This document shows positions 27,988 to 37,429 of a stretch of DNA of 64,000 nt, piece by piece. The position numbers and the translations under genes were made by a program. Numbering within the stretch: position 1 is the stretch's first letter; the number at the start of each line of letters is the position of its first letter. The notes under the pieces are model-generated. The model was not told the origin of the DNA. It saw nothing but the letters and a program-made list of their open reading frames with translations, and did no database searches. Source of the DNA: Lutibacter litoralis. Lineage in GTDB: Bacteria; Bacteroidota; Bacteroidia; Flavobacteriales; Flavobacteriaceae. The DNA lies in assembly GCF_014646675.1 (NCBI RefSeq), contig NZ_BMNS01000002.1, positions 62,001 to 126,000 of the forward strand, given 5' to 3'.

Positions 27988-28848
27988 ATGTCGTCTTGGT
28001 TTAAAAGAAAAGATAAAGGAATTCAAACTCCTACCGAAAATAAAAAGGATGTACCAAAAGGTTTATGGTACAAAACCCCTAGCGGAAAAGTAATTGATAC
28101 CGATGAATTAAAAGCCAATTATTATGTGAGTCCAGAAGATGGCTACCACGTAAGAATTGGTAGTGCAGAATATTTTGAAATTCTTTTTGATGATAATAAA
28201 TTTAAAGAGTTTGACAAAAACATGGTTTCTAAAGATCCATTAAAATTTACTGATACCAAAAAATATACAGAGCGTTTAAAACAAGCTTACGAAAAAACAA
28301 AACTAAAAGATGCCGTTAGAACTGCTGTTGGAAAATCTTTAGGAAAAGATTTAGTTATAGCAGCCATGGATTTTGCTTTTATTGGAGGGTCTATGGGAAG
28401 TGTTGTTGGAGAAAAAATTTCACGAGCAATTGATTATTCAATAAAAAATAAAGTTCCTTTTTTAATGATTTCAAAATCTGGAGGAGCAAGAATGATGGAG
28501 GCGTCGTATTCTTTAATGCAATTGGTAAAAACTTCAGCTAAATTAGCACAACTTGCAGATGCTAATATTCCATACATTTCTTTATGTACAGATCCAACAA
28601 CTGGCGGAACAACTGCCTCTTACGCAATGTTAGGTGATGTAAACTTTGCAGAACCAAACGCATTAGTTGCCTTTGCTGGACCAAGAGTTGTAAAAGACAC
28701 AACAGGAAAAGACCTACCTCCTGGATTTCAAAAATCTGAATTTGTTCTTGAACATGGTTTTTTAGATAAAATAATAGAACGTAAAAATTTAAAAAAGCAA
28801 ATTAACTTATATATTGATTTAATTGAAAATTTACCTATTAGAAAGTAA
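27988..28848 (+). CDS. accD: Acetyl-CoA carboxylase carboxyltransferase subunit beta, zinc-ribbon cysteines lost
   Basis: 286 residues. With AccA it transfers carboxyl from biotin to acetyl-CoA, the first step of fatty-acid synthesis. The crotonase-like core has [34 protein letters not shown] and [18 protein letters not shown]. The start [17 protein letters not shown] is the usual AccD head. Where E. coli has a four-cysteine zinc ribbon, this protein reads [15 protein letters not shown] and [13 protein letters not shown], with no cysteine; I recall the same in other Flavobacteriaceae. Single gene; no -7 box with perfect match was found. Confidence 0.95.
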   Translation: MSSWFKRKDKGIQTPTENKKDVPKGLWYKTPSGKVIDTDELKANYYVSPEDGYHVRIGSAEYFEILFDDNKFKEFDKNMVSKDPLKFTDTKKYTERLKQAYEKTKLKDAVRTAVGKSLGKDLVIAAMDFAFIGGSMGSVVGEKISRAIDYSIKNKVPFLMISKSGGARMMEASYSLMQLVKTSAKLAQLADANIPYISLCTDPTTGGTTASYAMLGDVNFAEPNALVAFAGPRVVKDTTGKDLPPGFQKSEFVLEHGFLDKIIERKNLKKQINLYIDLIENLPIRK

Positions 28849-28902
28849 TTAAATTTAAAACAACTTATTTCCTCAAACAATTAATATTCAAAATAATAAT
28901 AG

Positions 28903-28910
28903 TATCTTTG
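28903..28910 (+). promoter_or_regulatory. -7 element of rpsO
   Basis: TATCTTTG matches TAnnTTTG, 63 bases before the ATG at 28974; the leader is long enough for S15 autoregulation, though no such fold was shown. Confidence 0.5.
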
Positions 28911-28973
28911 CCGACTATTAACTGCATAGTGCAGTATTAATACATAAAAATTATTAATAAAATTAATGTTAGC

Positions 28974-29243
28974 ATGTACTTAACAAAAGAGAAAAAAGCA
29001 GAAATTTTTGCAAAGCACAACGAATCAGCGACAAACACTGGTTCTTCAGAAGGTCAAATTGCCTTATTTACTTTTAGAATTAACCACTTGACAGAACACT
29101 TAAAAAGAAATCGTAAAGATTATAATACAGAACGTTCACTAGTAAGGTTGGTAGGTAAAAGAAGAAATTTACTTGATTATCTAATTAAAACAGATATTGT
29201 AAGATATCGTGAGATAATTAAAGAACTAGGAATAAGAAAATAA
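28974..29243 (+). CDS. rpsO: 30S ribosomal protein S15
   Basis: 89 residues, the normal size. It binds the central domain of 16S rRNA. The signature AKHNESATNTGSSEGQIALF, HLTEHLKRNRKDYNTERSL and LVGKRRNLLDYL are clear. It precedes pnp as in most bacteria, but a terminator lies between the two genes, so pnp expression depends on read-through or its own promoter. Confidence 0.98.
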   Translation: MYLTKEKKAEIFAKHNESATNTGSSEGQIALFTFRINHLTEHLKRNRKDYNTERSLVRLVGKRRNLLDYLIKTDIVRYREIIKELGIRK

Positions 29244-29254
29244 TTTTACAAATT

Positions 29255-29284
29255 AAGAGGCAAAACTATTGCCTCTTTTTTTTT
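29255..29284 (+). terminator. Terminator between rpsO and pnp
   Basis: AAGAGGCAA (29255-29263) pairs with TTGCCTCTT (29269-29277), followed by a run of T to 29284. Confidence 0.88.
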
Positions 29285-29382
29285 AAAATATTCTTATATA
29301 AAGAAAGCATAAATTAAACTTTTCATTGGTAAACACAACACAACAACAACCAATTGTTTAATTAAATTTTAAAAAATTATTT

Positions 29383-31599
29383 ATGATACCTAAGGTACAT
29401 ACACAAATTATTGATTTAGGAGATGGAAGAACCATCTCTATTGAAACAGGAAAATTAGCAAAACAAGCGCATGGTTCGGTTGTTGTACAAATGGGCAATG
29501 CTATGTTGCTTTGTACAGTAGTATCTAACTACAAACAAAGTGATGTTGATTTTTTACCATTAACAGTTGACTACAGAGAAAAGTTTGCTGCTGCTGGTCG
29601 TTATCCAGGTGGTTTCTTTAAAAGAGAAGCAAGACCAACGGATGCTGAAGTTTTAACAATGCGTTTAGTGGATAGAGTATTACGTCCATTATTCCCAAAA
29701 GATTACCACGCTGAAACACAAGTAATGATTCAGTTAATGAGTGCTGATGATAATGTTATGCCAGATGCTTTAGCTGGATTAGCTGCTTCTGCTGCCATTC
29801 AATTAAGTGATATTCCTTTTGAAACTCCAATTTCTGAAGTTAGAGTTGCAAGAGTAAATGGTGAATTTATCATCAACCCAAGTAGAGAATTATTAGAACA
29901 AGCTGACATTGATATGACTATTGGTGCTTCTGCAGATTCTGTAATGATGGTAGAAGGTGAAATGGATGAATGTAGCGAAGAAGAAATGGCAGAAGCTATT
30001 AAATTTGCTCACGAAGCTATTAAAGTACAATGTGCTGCGCAAGTCGCATTAGCAGAATCTTTTGGCAAAAAAGAAACACGTACTTATGAGCCAGAAGAAG
30101 AAAATGAAGATTTAGCTGCAAGAATACACGATGCTGCATACCAAAAATGTTATGACATTGCGAAACAAGGAACTGCTAAACACGAAAGAAGTGCCGCTTT
30201 TGATGCCGTAAAAGAAGAAATTAAAGCTTCATTTACTGAAGAAGAATTAGCTGAATTTGGAGGGTTAATCGGAAAATATTTCGATAAAGCTCAAAAAACA
30301 GCTGTTCGCGAATTAACTTTAAGTGAAGGTTTACGTTTAGATGGAAGAAAAACTACTGAAATTAGACCAATTTGGTGTGAAGTAGATTATTTGCCATCAA
30401 CACACGGTTCTGCAATCTTTACGCGTGGAGAAACTCAAGCATTAGCAACAGTTACTTTAGGAACATCTAGAGAAGCAAACCAAATAGATATGCCAACTTA
30501 CCAAGGTGAGGAAACATTCTATTTACATTATAACTTTCCTCCTTTCTGTACAGGTGAAGCAAGACCTTTAAGAGGAACTTCACGTAGAGAAGTAGGACAC
30601 GGAAACCTGGCACAACGTGCATTAAAAGGAATGATTCCTGATAATTGTCCATACACAGTAAGAATTGTATCTGAAGTATTAGAATCTAACGGTTCTTCTT
30701 CAATGGCAACTGTATGTGCTGGTACAATGGCATTAATGGATGCTGGGGTTCAAATGACTAAACCAGTTTCTGGTATTGCTATGGGATTAATTTCTGATGG
30801 TGATCGTTATGCTGTATTAAGTGATATTTTAGGCGATGAAGATCACTTAGGTGATATGGACTTTAAAGTTACAGGAACTGCCGACGGTATTACTGCTTGT
30901 CAAATGGATATTAAAGTAAAAGGATTATCATACGAAATTTTAGTGAGTGCATTAAAACAAGCTCGTGATGGTCGTTTACACATTTTAGGAAAAATAACTG
31001 ATACAATTGCTGCACCTAGTGCTGACGTAAAAGCACACGCTCCAAAAATGGTTTCAAGAAGAATTCCTAACGAATTTATTGGTGCATTAATTGGACCAGG
31101 AGGAAAAGTAATTCAAGAAATGCAAAAAGAAACTGGATGTACCATAGTAATAAATGAAGACCCAGTAACTGAAGAAGGAATTGTTGAAATTTTAGGAACA
31201 GATCCAGCTGGAATCGAAGCTGTTTTAGCAAAAATAGATTCTTTATTATTCAAACCACAAGTTGGAAGTGTTTATGAAGTGAAAGTAATCAAAATGTTAG
31301 ATTTTGGTGCTGTAGTTGAATATACAGAAGCTCCTGGAAATGAAGTTTTATTACATATTTCTGAATTAGCTTGGGCACGTACTGAAAATGTAACTGATGT
31401 TGTTAATATGGGTGATGTTTTTGATGTAAAATACTTTGGAAAAGATCCAAAAACTCGTAAAGACAAAGTATCTAGAAAAGCATTGTTACCAAAACCTGAA
31501 GGTTTTGTTGAAAGACCTCCTAGAGATAATAACAGAGGACGTGATAACCGCGGAAGAGATAACCGTAGAGACGATAGAAAACCAAGATCTAGAGATTAA
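29383..31599 (+). CDS. pnp: Polyribonucleotide nucleotidyltransferase (PNPase)
   Basis: 738 residues. Phosphorolytic 3'-5' exoribonuclease of RNA decay. Two RNase PH domains (about 10-230 and 310-540) with [20 protein letters not shown] and [20 protein letters not shown]; the catalytic acids lie in the [19 protein letters not shown] segment. A KH domain ([20 protein letters not shown]) and an S1 domain ([20 protein letters not shown]) follow. The last 35 residues are a disordered Arg/Asp/Asn-rich tail, typical of Flavobacteria. A terminator lies 20 bases downstream. Confidence 0.98.
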   Translation: MIPKVHTQIIDLGDGRTISIETGKLAKQAHGSVVVQMGNAMLLCTVVSNYKQSDVDFLPLTVDYREKFAAAGRYPGGFFKREARPTDAEVLTMRLVDRVLRPLFPKDYHAETQVMIQLMSADDNVMPDALAGLAASAAIQLSDIPFETPISEVRVARVNGEFIINPSRELLEQADIDMTIGASADSVMMVEGEMDECSEEEMAEAIKFAHEAIKVQCAAQVALAESFGKKETRTYEPEEENEDLAARIHDAAYQKCYDIAKQGTAKHERSAAFDAVKEEIKASFTEEELAEFGGLIGKYFDKAQKTAVRELTLSEGLRLDGRKTTEIRPIWCEVDYLPSTHGSAIFTRGETQALATVTLGTSREANQIDMPTYQGEETFYLHYNFPPFCTGEARPLRGTSRREVGHGNLAQRALKGMIPDNCPYTVRIVSEVLESNGSSSMATVCAGTMALMDAGVQMTKPVSGIAMGLISDGDRYAVLSDILGDEDHLGDMDFKVTGTADGITACQMDIKVKGLSYEILVSALKQARDGRLHILGKITDTIAAPSADVKAHAPKMVSRRIPNEFIGALIGPGGKVIQEMQKETGCTIVINEDPVTEEGIVEILGTDPAGIEAVLAKIDSLLFKPQVGSVYEVKVIKMLDFGAVVEYTEAPGNEVLLHISELAWARTENVTDVVNMGDVFDVKYFGKDPKTRKDKVSRKALLPKPEGFVERPPRDNNRGRDNRGRDNRRDDRKPRSRD

Positions 31600-31618
31600 T
31601 TCTCAAGATAATATTTTT

Positions 31619-31649
31619 AAAAGCTCCTCATTTTGAGGGGCTTTTTTTT
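31619..31649 (+). terminator. Terminator of pnp
   Basis: AAGCTCCTC (31621-31629) pairs with GAGGGGCTT (31635-31643), one G-U pair, followed by T to 31649. Confidence 0.88.
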
Positions 31650-32000
31650 ATTTATAAATTATATTAAAATAGAAAAGCACTAATTATTTAGAACTCTCTG
31701 TAATTATTGATTTCTTAGAAAAGAAGTAACATAATTCTCATAAAAAATAGTCTGTCTTACAAAACACCAAACAGATATGTTCATTTGAATTTACTATATT
31801 TTGTACAAACTCACAACAATAAATAATGTTTTGTCGTTTATTAATTTCAAAAATTTAGTAATGAATTATAGATTTAACGTACTTTAAATGTTAAATAGTC
31901 ACAAAAAAAAAATTAAATAGTAGTTATTTTGTAACATTTTAAAAAATACAACGTATATATAATGTACGCTTTGTATAAACACAAAAATTTTAGCTTTTAA
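31650..32000 (+). promoter_or_regulatory. Gene-free region upstream of the sigma factor gene
   Basis: 350 bases of AT-rich DNA with no coding frame. It holds a near-consensus -7 box with one extra base, TACGCTTTG at 31965-31973, 27 bases before the sigma-factor ATG, and an inverted repeat ATTTAAC/GTTAAAT (31872-31878 with 31890-31896), which could be chance in such AT-rich DNA. A long leader region before the main sigma factor gene suggests regulated expression; nothing more can be supported. Confidence 0.4.
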
Positions 32001-32864
32001 ATGAGACAACTTAAAATAACAAAACAGGTTACTAATAGAGAAACCGCATCTTTAGATAAATACTTACAAGAAATAGGAAAGGTAGATTTAATTACTGCCG
32101 AAATGGAGGTAGAATTAGCACAACGCATTAAAGCAGGAGATCAAGTTGCTTTAGAAAGATTAACAAAAGCAAATTTACGTTTCGTTGTATCGGTGGCAAA
32201 ACAATATCAAAATCAAGGATTAACATTGCCAGATTTAATTAATGAAGGTAATTTAGGATTAATAAAAGCAGCAAAAAGGTTTGATGAAACACGTGGTTTC
32301 AAATTTATTTCATATGCTGTATGGTGGATTCGTCAATCAATTTTACAAGCATTAGCAGAACAATCTCGAATTGTACGTTTACCTTTAAACAAAATTGGTT
32401 CTATTAACAAAATTAATAAAATGTATGCTTTTCTTGAGCAAGAGAACGAAAGACCTCCTTCTGCTGAAGAAATTGCAAAGAAATTAGATATGACTGTGAA
32501 CGACGTTAAAGAGTCTATGAAAAACTCAGGTCGTCACGTATCTATGGATGCTCCATTAATTGAAGGTGAAGATTCTAACTTATATGATGTATTAAATACA
32601 GGTGAATCTCCAAATCCAGACAAATCATTGTTACACGAATCTTTAAAAGTTGAAATTGAACGTGCTCTTGAGACCTTAACTCCGAGAGAAGCTGATGTTG
32701 TTCAATTGTACTTTGGTTTAGGTGATGCACATCCAATGACTTTAGAAGAAATTGGTGAAACTTTTGATTTAACACGTGAACGTGTTCGACAAATTAAAGA
32801 AAAAGCAATTAGAAGATTAAAACATACTTCAAGAAGTAAAATATTGAAAACTTATTTAGGATAA
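32001..32864 (+). CDS. rpoD: Primary RNA polymerase sigma factor (RpoD/SigA of Bacteroidota)
   Basis: 287 residues. Region 1.1 and the non-conserved insert of proteobacterial sigma-70 are absent, as in all Bacteroidota. Region 1.2/2 contains [39 protein letters not shown] and [20 protein letters not shown] (core binding and -7 recognition); region 3 follows; region 4 has [20 protein letters not shown], the -33 helix-turn-helix. This factor should recognise the TTG/TAnnTTTG promoters listed through the window. Single gene ending at a terminator at 32892. Confidence 0.96.
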   Translation: MRQLKITKQVTNRETASLDKYLQEIGKVDLITAEMEVELAQRIKAGDQVALERLTKANLRFVVSVAKQYQNQGLTLPDLINEGNLGLIKAAKRFDETRGFKFISYAVWWIRQSILQALAEQSRIVRLPLNKIGSINKINKMYAFLEQENERPPSAEEIAKKLDMTVNDVKESMKNSGRHVSMDAPLIEGEDSNLYDVLNTGESPNPDKSLLHESLKVEIERALETLTPREADVVQLYFGLGDAHPMTLEEIGETFDLTRERVRQIKEKAIRRLKHTSRSKILKTYLG

Positions 32865-32891
32865 GTTAATTACGAATTAATAATTACAATT

Positions 32892-32931
32892 AAAAAAGGC
32901 TGTTTGAAACAAATTTTCAAGCAGCCTTTTT
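32892..32931 (+). terminator. Terminator of the sigma factor gene
   Basis: AAAAAGGCTG pairs with CAGCCTTTTT and the stem continues inward as TTGAAA/TTTCAA with a bulge, ending in a T-run. Confidence 0.85.
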
Positions 32932-32932
32932 A

Positions 32933-32940
32933 TATATTTG
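32933..32940 (+). promoter_or_regulatory. -7 element of rpe
   Basis: TATATTTG matches TAnnTTTG and lies directly after the upstream terminator, 28 bases before the ATG at 32969. Confidence 0.55.
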
Positions 32941-32968
32941 CAAAAACTTATAACAAAAATTTCAAAAA

Positions 32969-33631
32969 ATGAACAAATATATTGCACCTTCGATGCTAGC
33001 GGCTGATTTCGGTAACCTTCAACGCGATATTGAAATGGTTAATAACAGTAAAGCAGATTGGTTTCATATAGACGTTATGGATGGTGTTTTTGTTCCAAAT
33101 ATTTCTTTTGGTATGCCAGTAATTAGCGCAATTAAGAAACATGCGACTAAAACAATGGATGTGCATTTAATGATTGTTAATCCAGATAAATTTATTGCTG
33201 ATTTTAAAAAAGTAGGAGCCGATATTTTAACTGTACATTATGAGGCTTGTCCGCATTTACACAGAACTGTTCAGGCAATAAAAGCAGCAGGAATGAAAGC
33301 TGGAGTTTCCTTAAATCCACATACGCCAATTGCTGTTTTAGAAGATATTATAGAGGATTTAGATTTAGTATTAATTATGAGTGTAAATCCAGGATTTGGT
33401 GGACAAAGTTTTATTGAAAACACCTATAAAAAAGTACAACAATTAAAAGCATTAATAGAATTTAGCGGTTCTAAAGCACTTATTGAGGTTGATGGAGGTG
33501 TAACCGACCAAAACATTGAACAACTTTCTGAAGTAGGTGTAGACGCCTTTGTAGCTGGAAGTTTTGTATTTAAAGGTGAAGATCCAAGTAAGACAATTTC
33601 AGATTTAAAAAATTTGGTATCACCTAGTTAA
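32969..33631 (+). CDS. rpe: Ribulose-phosphate 3-epimerase
   Basis: 220 residues, the normal size. Interconverts ribulose 5-phosphate and xylulose 5-phosphate in the pentose phosphate pathway. TIM-barrel motifs: APSMLAADFGNL, WFHIDVMDGVFVPNISFGMP with metal-binding His and Asp, DVHLMIVNPDKFI, LIMSVNPGFGGQSFI, and EVDGGVTDQN near the C-terminus. Its stop overlaps the end of the convergent CBS gene by 4 bases. Confidence 0.98.
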   Translation: MNKYIAPSMLAADFGNLQRDIEMVNNSKADWFHIDVMDGVFVPNISFGMPVISAIKKHATKTMDVHLMIVNPDKFIADFKKVGADILTVHYEACPHLHRTVQAIKAAGMKAGVSLNPHTPIAVLEDIIEDLDLVLIMSVNPGFGGQSFIENTYKKVQQLKALIEFSGSKALIEVDGGVTDQNIEQLSEVGVDAFVAGSFVFKGEDPSKTISDLKNLVSPS

Positions 33632-34062
33632 ACAGATTCTAATTCGTATTGCTTTAATAAATACCTTAAAATATCCGTAGTTGTAACAATACCAACTAAA
33701 ATGTCATTATCAACAACAGGTAATGCATGAAATTCATTCTGAGATAAAATTTCAACAACGGATTTTATAGAAATATTTGAAGTTACCATTATTGGTTTTT
33801 TTACCATTATTTGTTCAATACTTAACATATTGTAAATAGCATTGTCTATTTTAATTTCATTAGCATCATACGAATCTAAAAAACTAATGCGCTTTAAATC
33901 GGTAAGGCTTAGCATACCAACAATATGTCTATTTTTAACAACAGGAATATGTCTAATATGATTTTCTTTAAATAATTTCTCTGCTTGGTATAAATCATCA
34001 CGTAAACATAACGTAACAAGCTCCTTTGTCATAATTTTAGATACTGGCTCAAGACGTTTCAT
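33628..34062 (-). CDS. Two-CBS-domain protein
   Basis: 144 residues forming two CBS domains in tandem (about 8-65 and 78-140), which together make a Bateman module that binds adenine nucleotides. The pattern HIRHIPVVKNRHIVGMLSLT in the first and FHALPVVDNDILVGIVTTTD in the second are clear. No effector domain is attached, so it may be a stand-alone energy sensor or a subunit acting on another protein; the partner is unknown. Convergent with rpe. Confidence 0.9.
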   Translation of the reverse strand: MKRLEPVSKIMTKELVTLCLRDDLYQAEKLFKENHIRHIPVVKNRHIVGMLSLTDLKRISFLDSYDANEIKIDNAIYNMLSIEQIMVKKPIMVTSNISIKSVVEILSQNEFHALPVVDNDILVGIVTTTDILRYLLKQYELESV

Positions 34063-34263
34063 AAATAGTATTTTTTAAGTACTTTAAAGTTCGAAAAATT
34101 GAACTAAAGTAATTATGATTAAAATCATTTTAACCTATTTAATTTTTAAATATTTTATACTTTCAATATTGTTGTTGTTTTAAAGTAATTTTTTTGAAAA
34201 TAAATTAAGATCGCCTAAAAAAAAGAAGCATTATATTAGCACTTCTAAATGCACTATATAATT

Positions 34264-35040
34264 ATGAAGCAACTATCACGCTTTTTTAAAACAATAATTA
34301 TTCTATTTACAATTTTATTTATAAGTTTTTCTTGTAAACAACAAAAAGAACCTAAACTTACTATTGCAACTGCTGCAAACATGCAATTTGCGATGGAAAA
34401 AATTACCTCTGCATTTACACAAGAAAGCGGTATTAAATGTGAAATAATTATAAGTTCTTCTGGAAAATTAACGGCTCAAATTAAAGAAGGAGCTCCCTAC
34501 GATATCTTTGTCTCGGCAGATATGAAGTACCCATTAGAATTATACAATACCGGTTTTTCAAAAAGTAAACCAGTAGTTTACGCCTATGGAAAACTTATTT
34601 TATGGTCTATGATTGATAGCATTAAACCCACTATAGATTTATTGCATCAAAAAGATATTAAACATATTGCTTCTGCAAACCCCAAAACAGCACCTTACGG
34701 AATAGCTACCGAAGAAGTTTTAAATCATTATAAAATTTTTGATCGTATAAAAAACAAATTAGTTTATGGGGAAAGCATAGCACAAACAAACCAATTTATT
34801 ACCACTAAAGCTACCGAAATTGGATTTACAGCTAAATCTGTAGTGCTATCTCCCATTGTAAAAGGAAAGGGAAATTGGATTGCTATAGACGAAAACACTT
34901 ATACACCTATTAAACAAGGTATTGTAATTATAAAAAACAGTCCAAGTTCTTCAGAAAAAAAAGAATTATTTTATAACTTCCTATTTTCAAATAAAGGATC
35001 AGCTATTTTGAATAAATTTGGGTACGCAACCAAACAATAA
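34264..35040 (+). CDS. modA: Molybdate ABC transporter, substrate-binding lipoprotein
   Basis: 258 residues from the ATG at 34264; an upstream ATG at 34249 lies too close to a TATATTAG box (34232-34239) to be the likely start. The signal ends in the lipobox ISFSC (about 24). The mature part has TIATAANMQFAMEKI, SSSGKLTAQIKEGAPYDIF and VSADMKYP, the usual ModA pattern in which Ser and other oxyanion ligands bind molybdate or tungstate. First gene of modA-TOBE-modB-modC, with touching or overlapping junctions. Confidence 0.94.
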   Translation: MKQLSRFFKTIIILFTILFISFSCKQQKEPKLTIATAANMQFAMEKITSAFTQESGIKCEIIISSSGKLTAQIKEGAPYDIFVSADMKYPLELYNTGFSKSKPVVYAYGKLILWSMIDSIKPTIDLLHQKDIKHIASANPKTAPYGIATEEVLNHYKIFDRIKNKLVYGESIAQTNQFITTKATEIGFTAKSVVLSPIVKGKGNWIAIDENTYTPIKQGIVIIKNSPSSSEKKELFYNFLFSNKGSAILNKFGYATKQ

Positions 35041-35439
35041 ATGAATATTTTAAAAGGAACTATTGAAAAACTTACAGTGTCTGGAAGTCTAACTTTAATT
35101 GGTATTAAAGTTAACACAACTGATATGTCTGCAATTGTAATAGACACGCCAAAAACAGCACCTTTCTTAAAAGCTGGAAATACAATTACTGTGGTTTTTA
35201 AAGAAACCGAAGTCATTATTGGAAAAGGGAATACTGATGAAATAAGTCTACGGAATAAATTTAAAGGAACTATTGAACTATTAGAGTCAAAAGAACTATT
35301 AAGTAAGCTTACCATAAATACCAACGTTGGAAAAATTAGTTCTATTATTACTACAAATGCAGTAAAACAATTAAAATTAAAATTGGGAACAGCTGTTACG
35401 GCAATGGTTAAAACAAACGAAATACTAATTTCAGAATGA
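35041..35439 (+). CDS. Tandem TOBE (molbindin-like) molybdate-binding protein
   Basis: 132 residues made of two TOBE/Mop repeats (about 1-62 and 70-132); each starts with a KGTIE segment and contains an S-x-L/I-T-x-I pattern and a strand of the AFLKAGNTITVVFKETEV type. Molbindins store or sense molybdate in the cytoplasm. It lies without a gap after modA and overlaps modB by 4 bases. It lacks the ModE helix-turn-helix, so it is a binding protein and not the classical regulator. Confidence 0.88.
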   Translation: MNILKGTIEKLTVSGSLTLIGIKVNTTDMSAIVIDTPKTAPFLKAGNTITVVFKETEVIIGKGNTDEISLRNKFKGTIELLESKELLSKLTINTNVGKISSIITTNAVKQLKLKLGTAVTAMVKTNEILISE

Positions 35440-36110
35440 TAGATTGGGAACCGTTAATATTAACTTTTAAACTTGCATTTATAACTACGGTTTTATTGTT
35501 AGCAATTTCGATTCCATTAGCGTATTGGTTGGCCTACACAAAATCTAAATTAAAACCCATTTGTGAAACCATTGTAAGTATGCCACTTGTGCTGCCTCCA
35601 ACTGTTATTGGTTTTTATTTACTAATCGCTTTTTCTCCTGCAAATTCTTTTGGAAATTGGCTCAACAATTGGTTGGGTTTAAAACTTGTTTTTTCTTTTG
35701 AAGGTTTATTAATTGCATCTATAATTTATAGTTTACCTTTTATGGTGCATCCTATACAAGCTGGTTTTACAAACTTATCAAGTTCGTTAAAAGACATGTC
35801 CTACGTATTAGGAAAATCTAGAACAACAACATTATTTAAAATATTATTACCTAATATTAAATCATCTTTATTAACAGGAATTGTACTTGCTTTTGCCCAT
35901 ACGATTGGTGAATTTGGAGTTGTTTTAATGATTGGTGGTAATATTCCAGGTAAAACAAAAGTTGCCTCAATAGCAATCTATGATGAAGTTGAATCTTTAA
36001 ATTATGCCGCTGCTAATACTTATTCCTTAATTTTGGTTGCCTTAACATTTAGTATTTTGTTGGCGGTTTATTTAATTAATGGCGGCTACTTAAAACAGTT
36101 TAAAAAATGA
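35436..36110 (+). CDS. modB: Molybdate ABC transporter permease
   Basis: 224 residues with five to six membrane helices. It has the binding-protein-dependent transport loop (EAA motif) at LKDMSYVLGKSRTTTLFKIL, and FAHTIGEFGVVLMIGGNIPG, highly typical of ModB. It forms the membrane channel of the molybdate importer. It overlaps the TOBE gene before it and modC after it by 4 bases each (ATGA), so all are translated together. Confidence 0.96.
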   Translation: MIDWEPLILTFKLAFITTVLLLAISIPLAYWLAYTKSKLKPICETIVSMPLVLPPTVIGFYLLIAFSPANSFGNWLNNWLGLKLVFSFEGLLIASIIYSLPFMVHPIQAGFTNLSSSLKDMSYVLGKSRTTTLFKILLPNIKSSLLTGIVLAFAHTIGEFGVVLMIGGNIPGKTKVASIAIYDEVESLNYAAANTYSLILVALTFSILLAVYLINGGYLKQFKK

Positions 36111-36982
36111 TTGAAATCAGTATTCAAAAAAAATTAACAGCTGCTTTAGGTGAAATGCTTTTAGATATAAACACCACAATAAATAAAGGAAGTTTAGTAA
36201 CACTTTATGGAAAATCTGGTGTTGGAAAAACTACAATTCTTAGAATATTGGCAGGTTTATTGTATCCAGATTCTGGAAAAATTATAGTAAATGGAGATAC
36301 TTGGTTAAATACTACAACTAAAATTAACTTAAAACCTCAAAAAAGAAAAGTAGGATTTGTTTTTCAAGATTATGCATTATTTCCTAATATGAATGTAAAA
36401 GAAAATTTATTATTTGCATTAAATAAAGGACAAAACTCTTCAATTGTAAATCATTTAATTGAAATTATTGAATTAGGAGAATTACAACATAGAAAACCTG
36501 ACACCCTTTCTGGAGGACAAAAACAACGTGTTGCATTAGCACGAGCATTGGTTCAAAAACCAAGTATTTTAATGCTCGATGAACCACTTTCTGCATTAGA
36601 TGCTGAAATTCGATTTAAATTACAGCAATACATTTTAGCCGTACACAAAGAGTACAACCTTACTACCCTATTAATTAGTCATGATATTTCTGAAATACTA
36701 AGAATGTCGGATAAAGTATTAGAATTAGAGCATGGTAAAATTGTTCGACAAGGAACTCCAAATGAAGTTTTTAACCATAAAGAATTAAATGCTAAATTTC
36801 AATTTACTGGAACTATTATTGAAATTGAAAAACAAGATTTTTTATTTATACTTACCGTTAGAATTGGAAAAGATTTAGTAAAAGTTGTTGCAGATGAAAG
36901 CGAAGGTGCGCAATTAATTATTGGAGACAAAATTCTTGTTTCATCTAAAGCATTTAATCCTATCATTCATAAAATTGGATAG
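36107..36982 (+). CDS. modC: Molybdate ABC transporter ATP-binding protein
   Basis: 291 residues. ABC ATPase with Walker A YGKSGVGKTTIL, Q-loop FQDYALFPNM, signature LSGGQKQRVALARAL, Walker B SILMLDEPLSALD and the H-loop ISHD. The last 60 residues (about 228-291) form a regulatory TOBE-like end. It powers molybdate uptake with ModB. Final gene of the operon; the convergent DUF1801 gene ends 4 bases away. Confidence 0.96.
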   Translation: MIEISIQKKLTAALGEMLLDINTTINKGSLVTLYGKSGVGKTTILRILAGLLYPDSGKIIVNGDTWLNTTTKINLKPQKRKVGFVFQDYALFPNMNVKENLLFALNKGQNSSIVNHLIEIIELGELQHRKPDTLSGGQKQRVALARALVQKPSILMLDEPLSALDAEIRFKLQQYILAVHKEYNLTTLLISHDISEILRMSDKVLELEHGKIVRQGTPNEVFNHKELNAKFQFTGTIIEIEKQDFLFILTVRIGKDLVKVVADESEGAQLIIGDKILVSSKAFNPIIHKIG

Positions 36983-36986
36983 TGGC

Positions 36987-37364
36987 TTAAACAAACCAGG
37001 CTCTTTTACTATTTTCAACTGAAGCAACTGCATCTTTTAATAATTGCGAAAACATTAATTCATCAAAATATTCTAATGATTTTACTTGAAGTGATCTAAC
37101 TTGCTTTCTATTATTATAGTTCTTAAGTTGCGGATATTTTTCCTCTAAAATAATACCATGAACAATGGCAACATCTACATAATCAGTTCCTTTTAACACA
37201 TTTAAATACAATACAGGTTTTTTGTCAATACAAAAAAAAGGTATTTTATAACTGTACTTTTCTTCAATTCTTGGCACAACTTTTAATATTAAACTTCTTA
37301 AATAAAGCATAATTGACTGATAAGGTTCAGTCTGATTGTAAAAATATTGGTCTATTGGATTCAT
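36987..37364 (-). CDS. DUF1801-family protein
   Basis: 125 residues. Single domain with the DUF1801 pattern: YLRSLILKVVPRIEEKYSYK near the N-terminus, IPFFCIDKKPVLYLNVLKGT in the middle, and RKQVRSLQVKSL toward the C-terminus. The family is widespread and lacks a defined function. No membrane helices or signal peptide. It is downstream of the nrdJ gene on the same strand but separated by a terminator at 37364-37402. Confidence 0.85.
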   Translation of the reverse strand: MNPIDQYFYNQTEPYQSIMLYLRSLILKVVPRIEEKYSYKIPFFCIDKKPVLYLNVLKGTDYVDVAIVHGIILEEKYPQLKNYNNRKQVRSLQVKSLEYFDELMFSQLLKDAVASVENSKRAWFV

Positions 37365-37402
37365 AAAAAAACACCAACAATATATAAAATTTTGTTGGTG
37401 TT
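37364..37402 (-). terminator. Terminator of the ribonucleotide reductase gene
   Basis: On the minus strand AACACCAACAA (37402-37392) pairs with TTGTTGGTGTT (37380-37370), followed by a run of T, 27 bases after the reductase stop. Confidence 0.85.
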
Positions 37403-37429
37403 TCTACTGTTTAACATTAATTTAAAATA

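Noticed and set aside
31872-31896. ATTTAAC/GTTAAAT inverted repeat before the sigma factor gene as an operator
   Set aside because: Seven AT-rich bases per arm arise easily by chance here and no matching copy was found elsewhere in the window.
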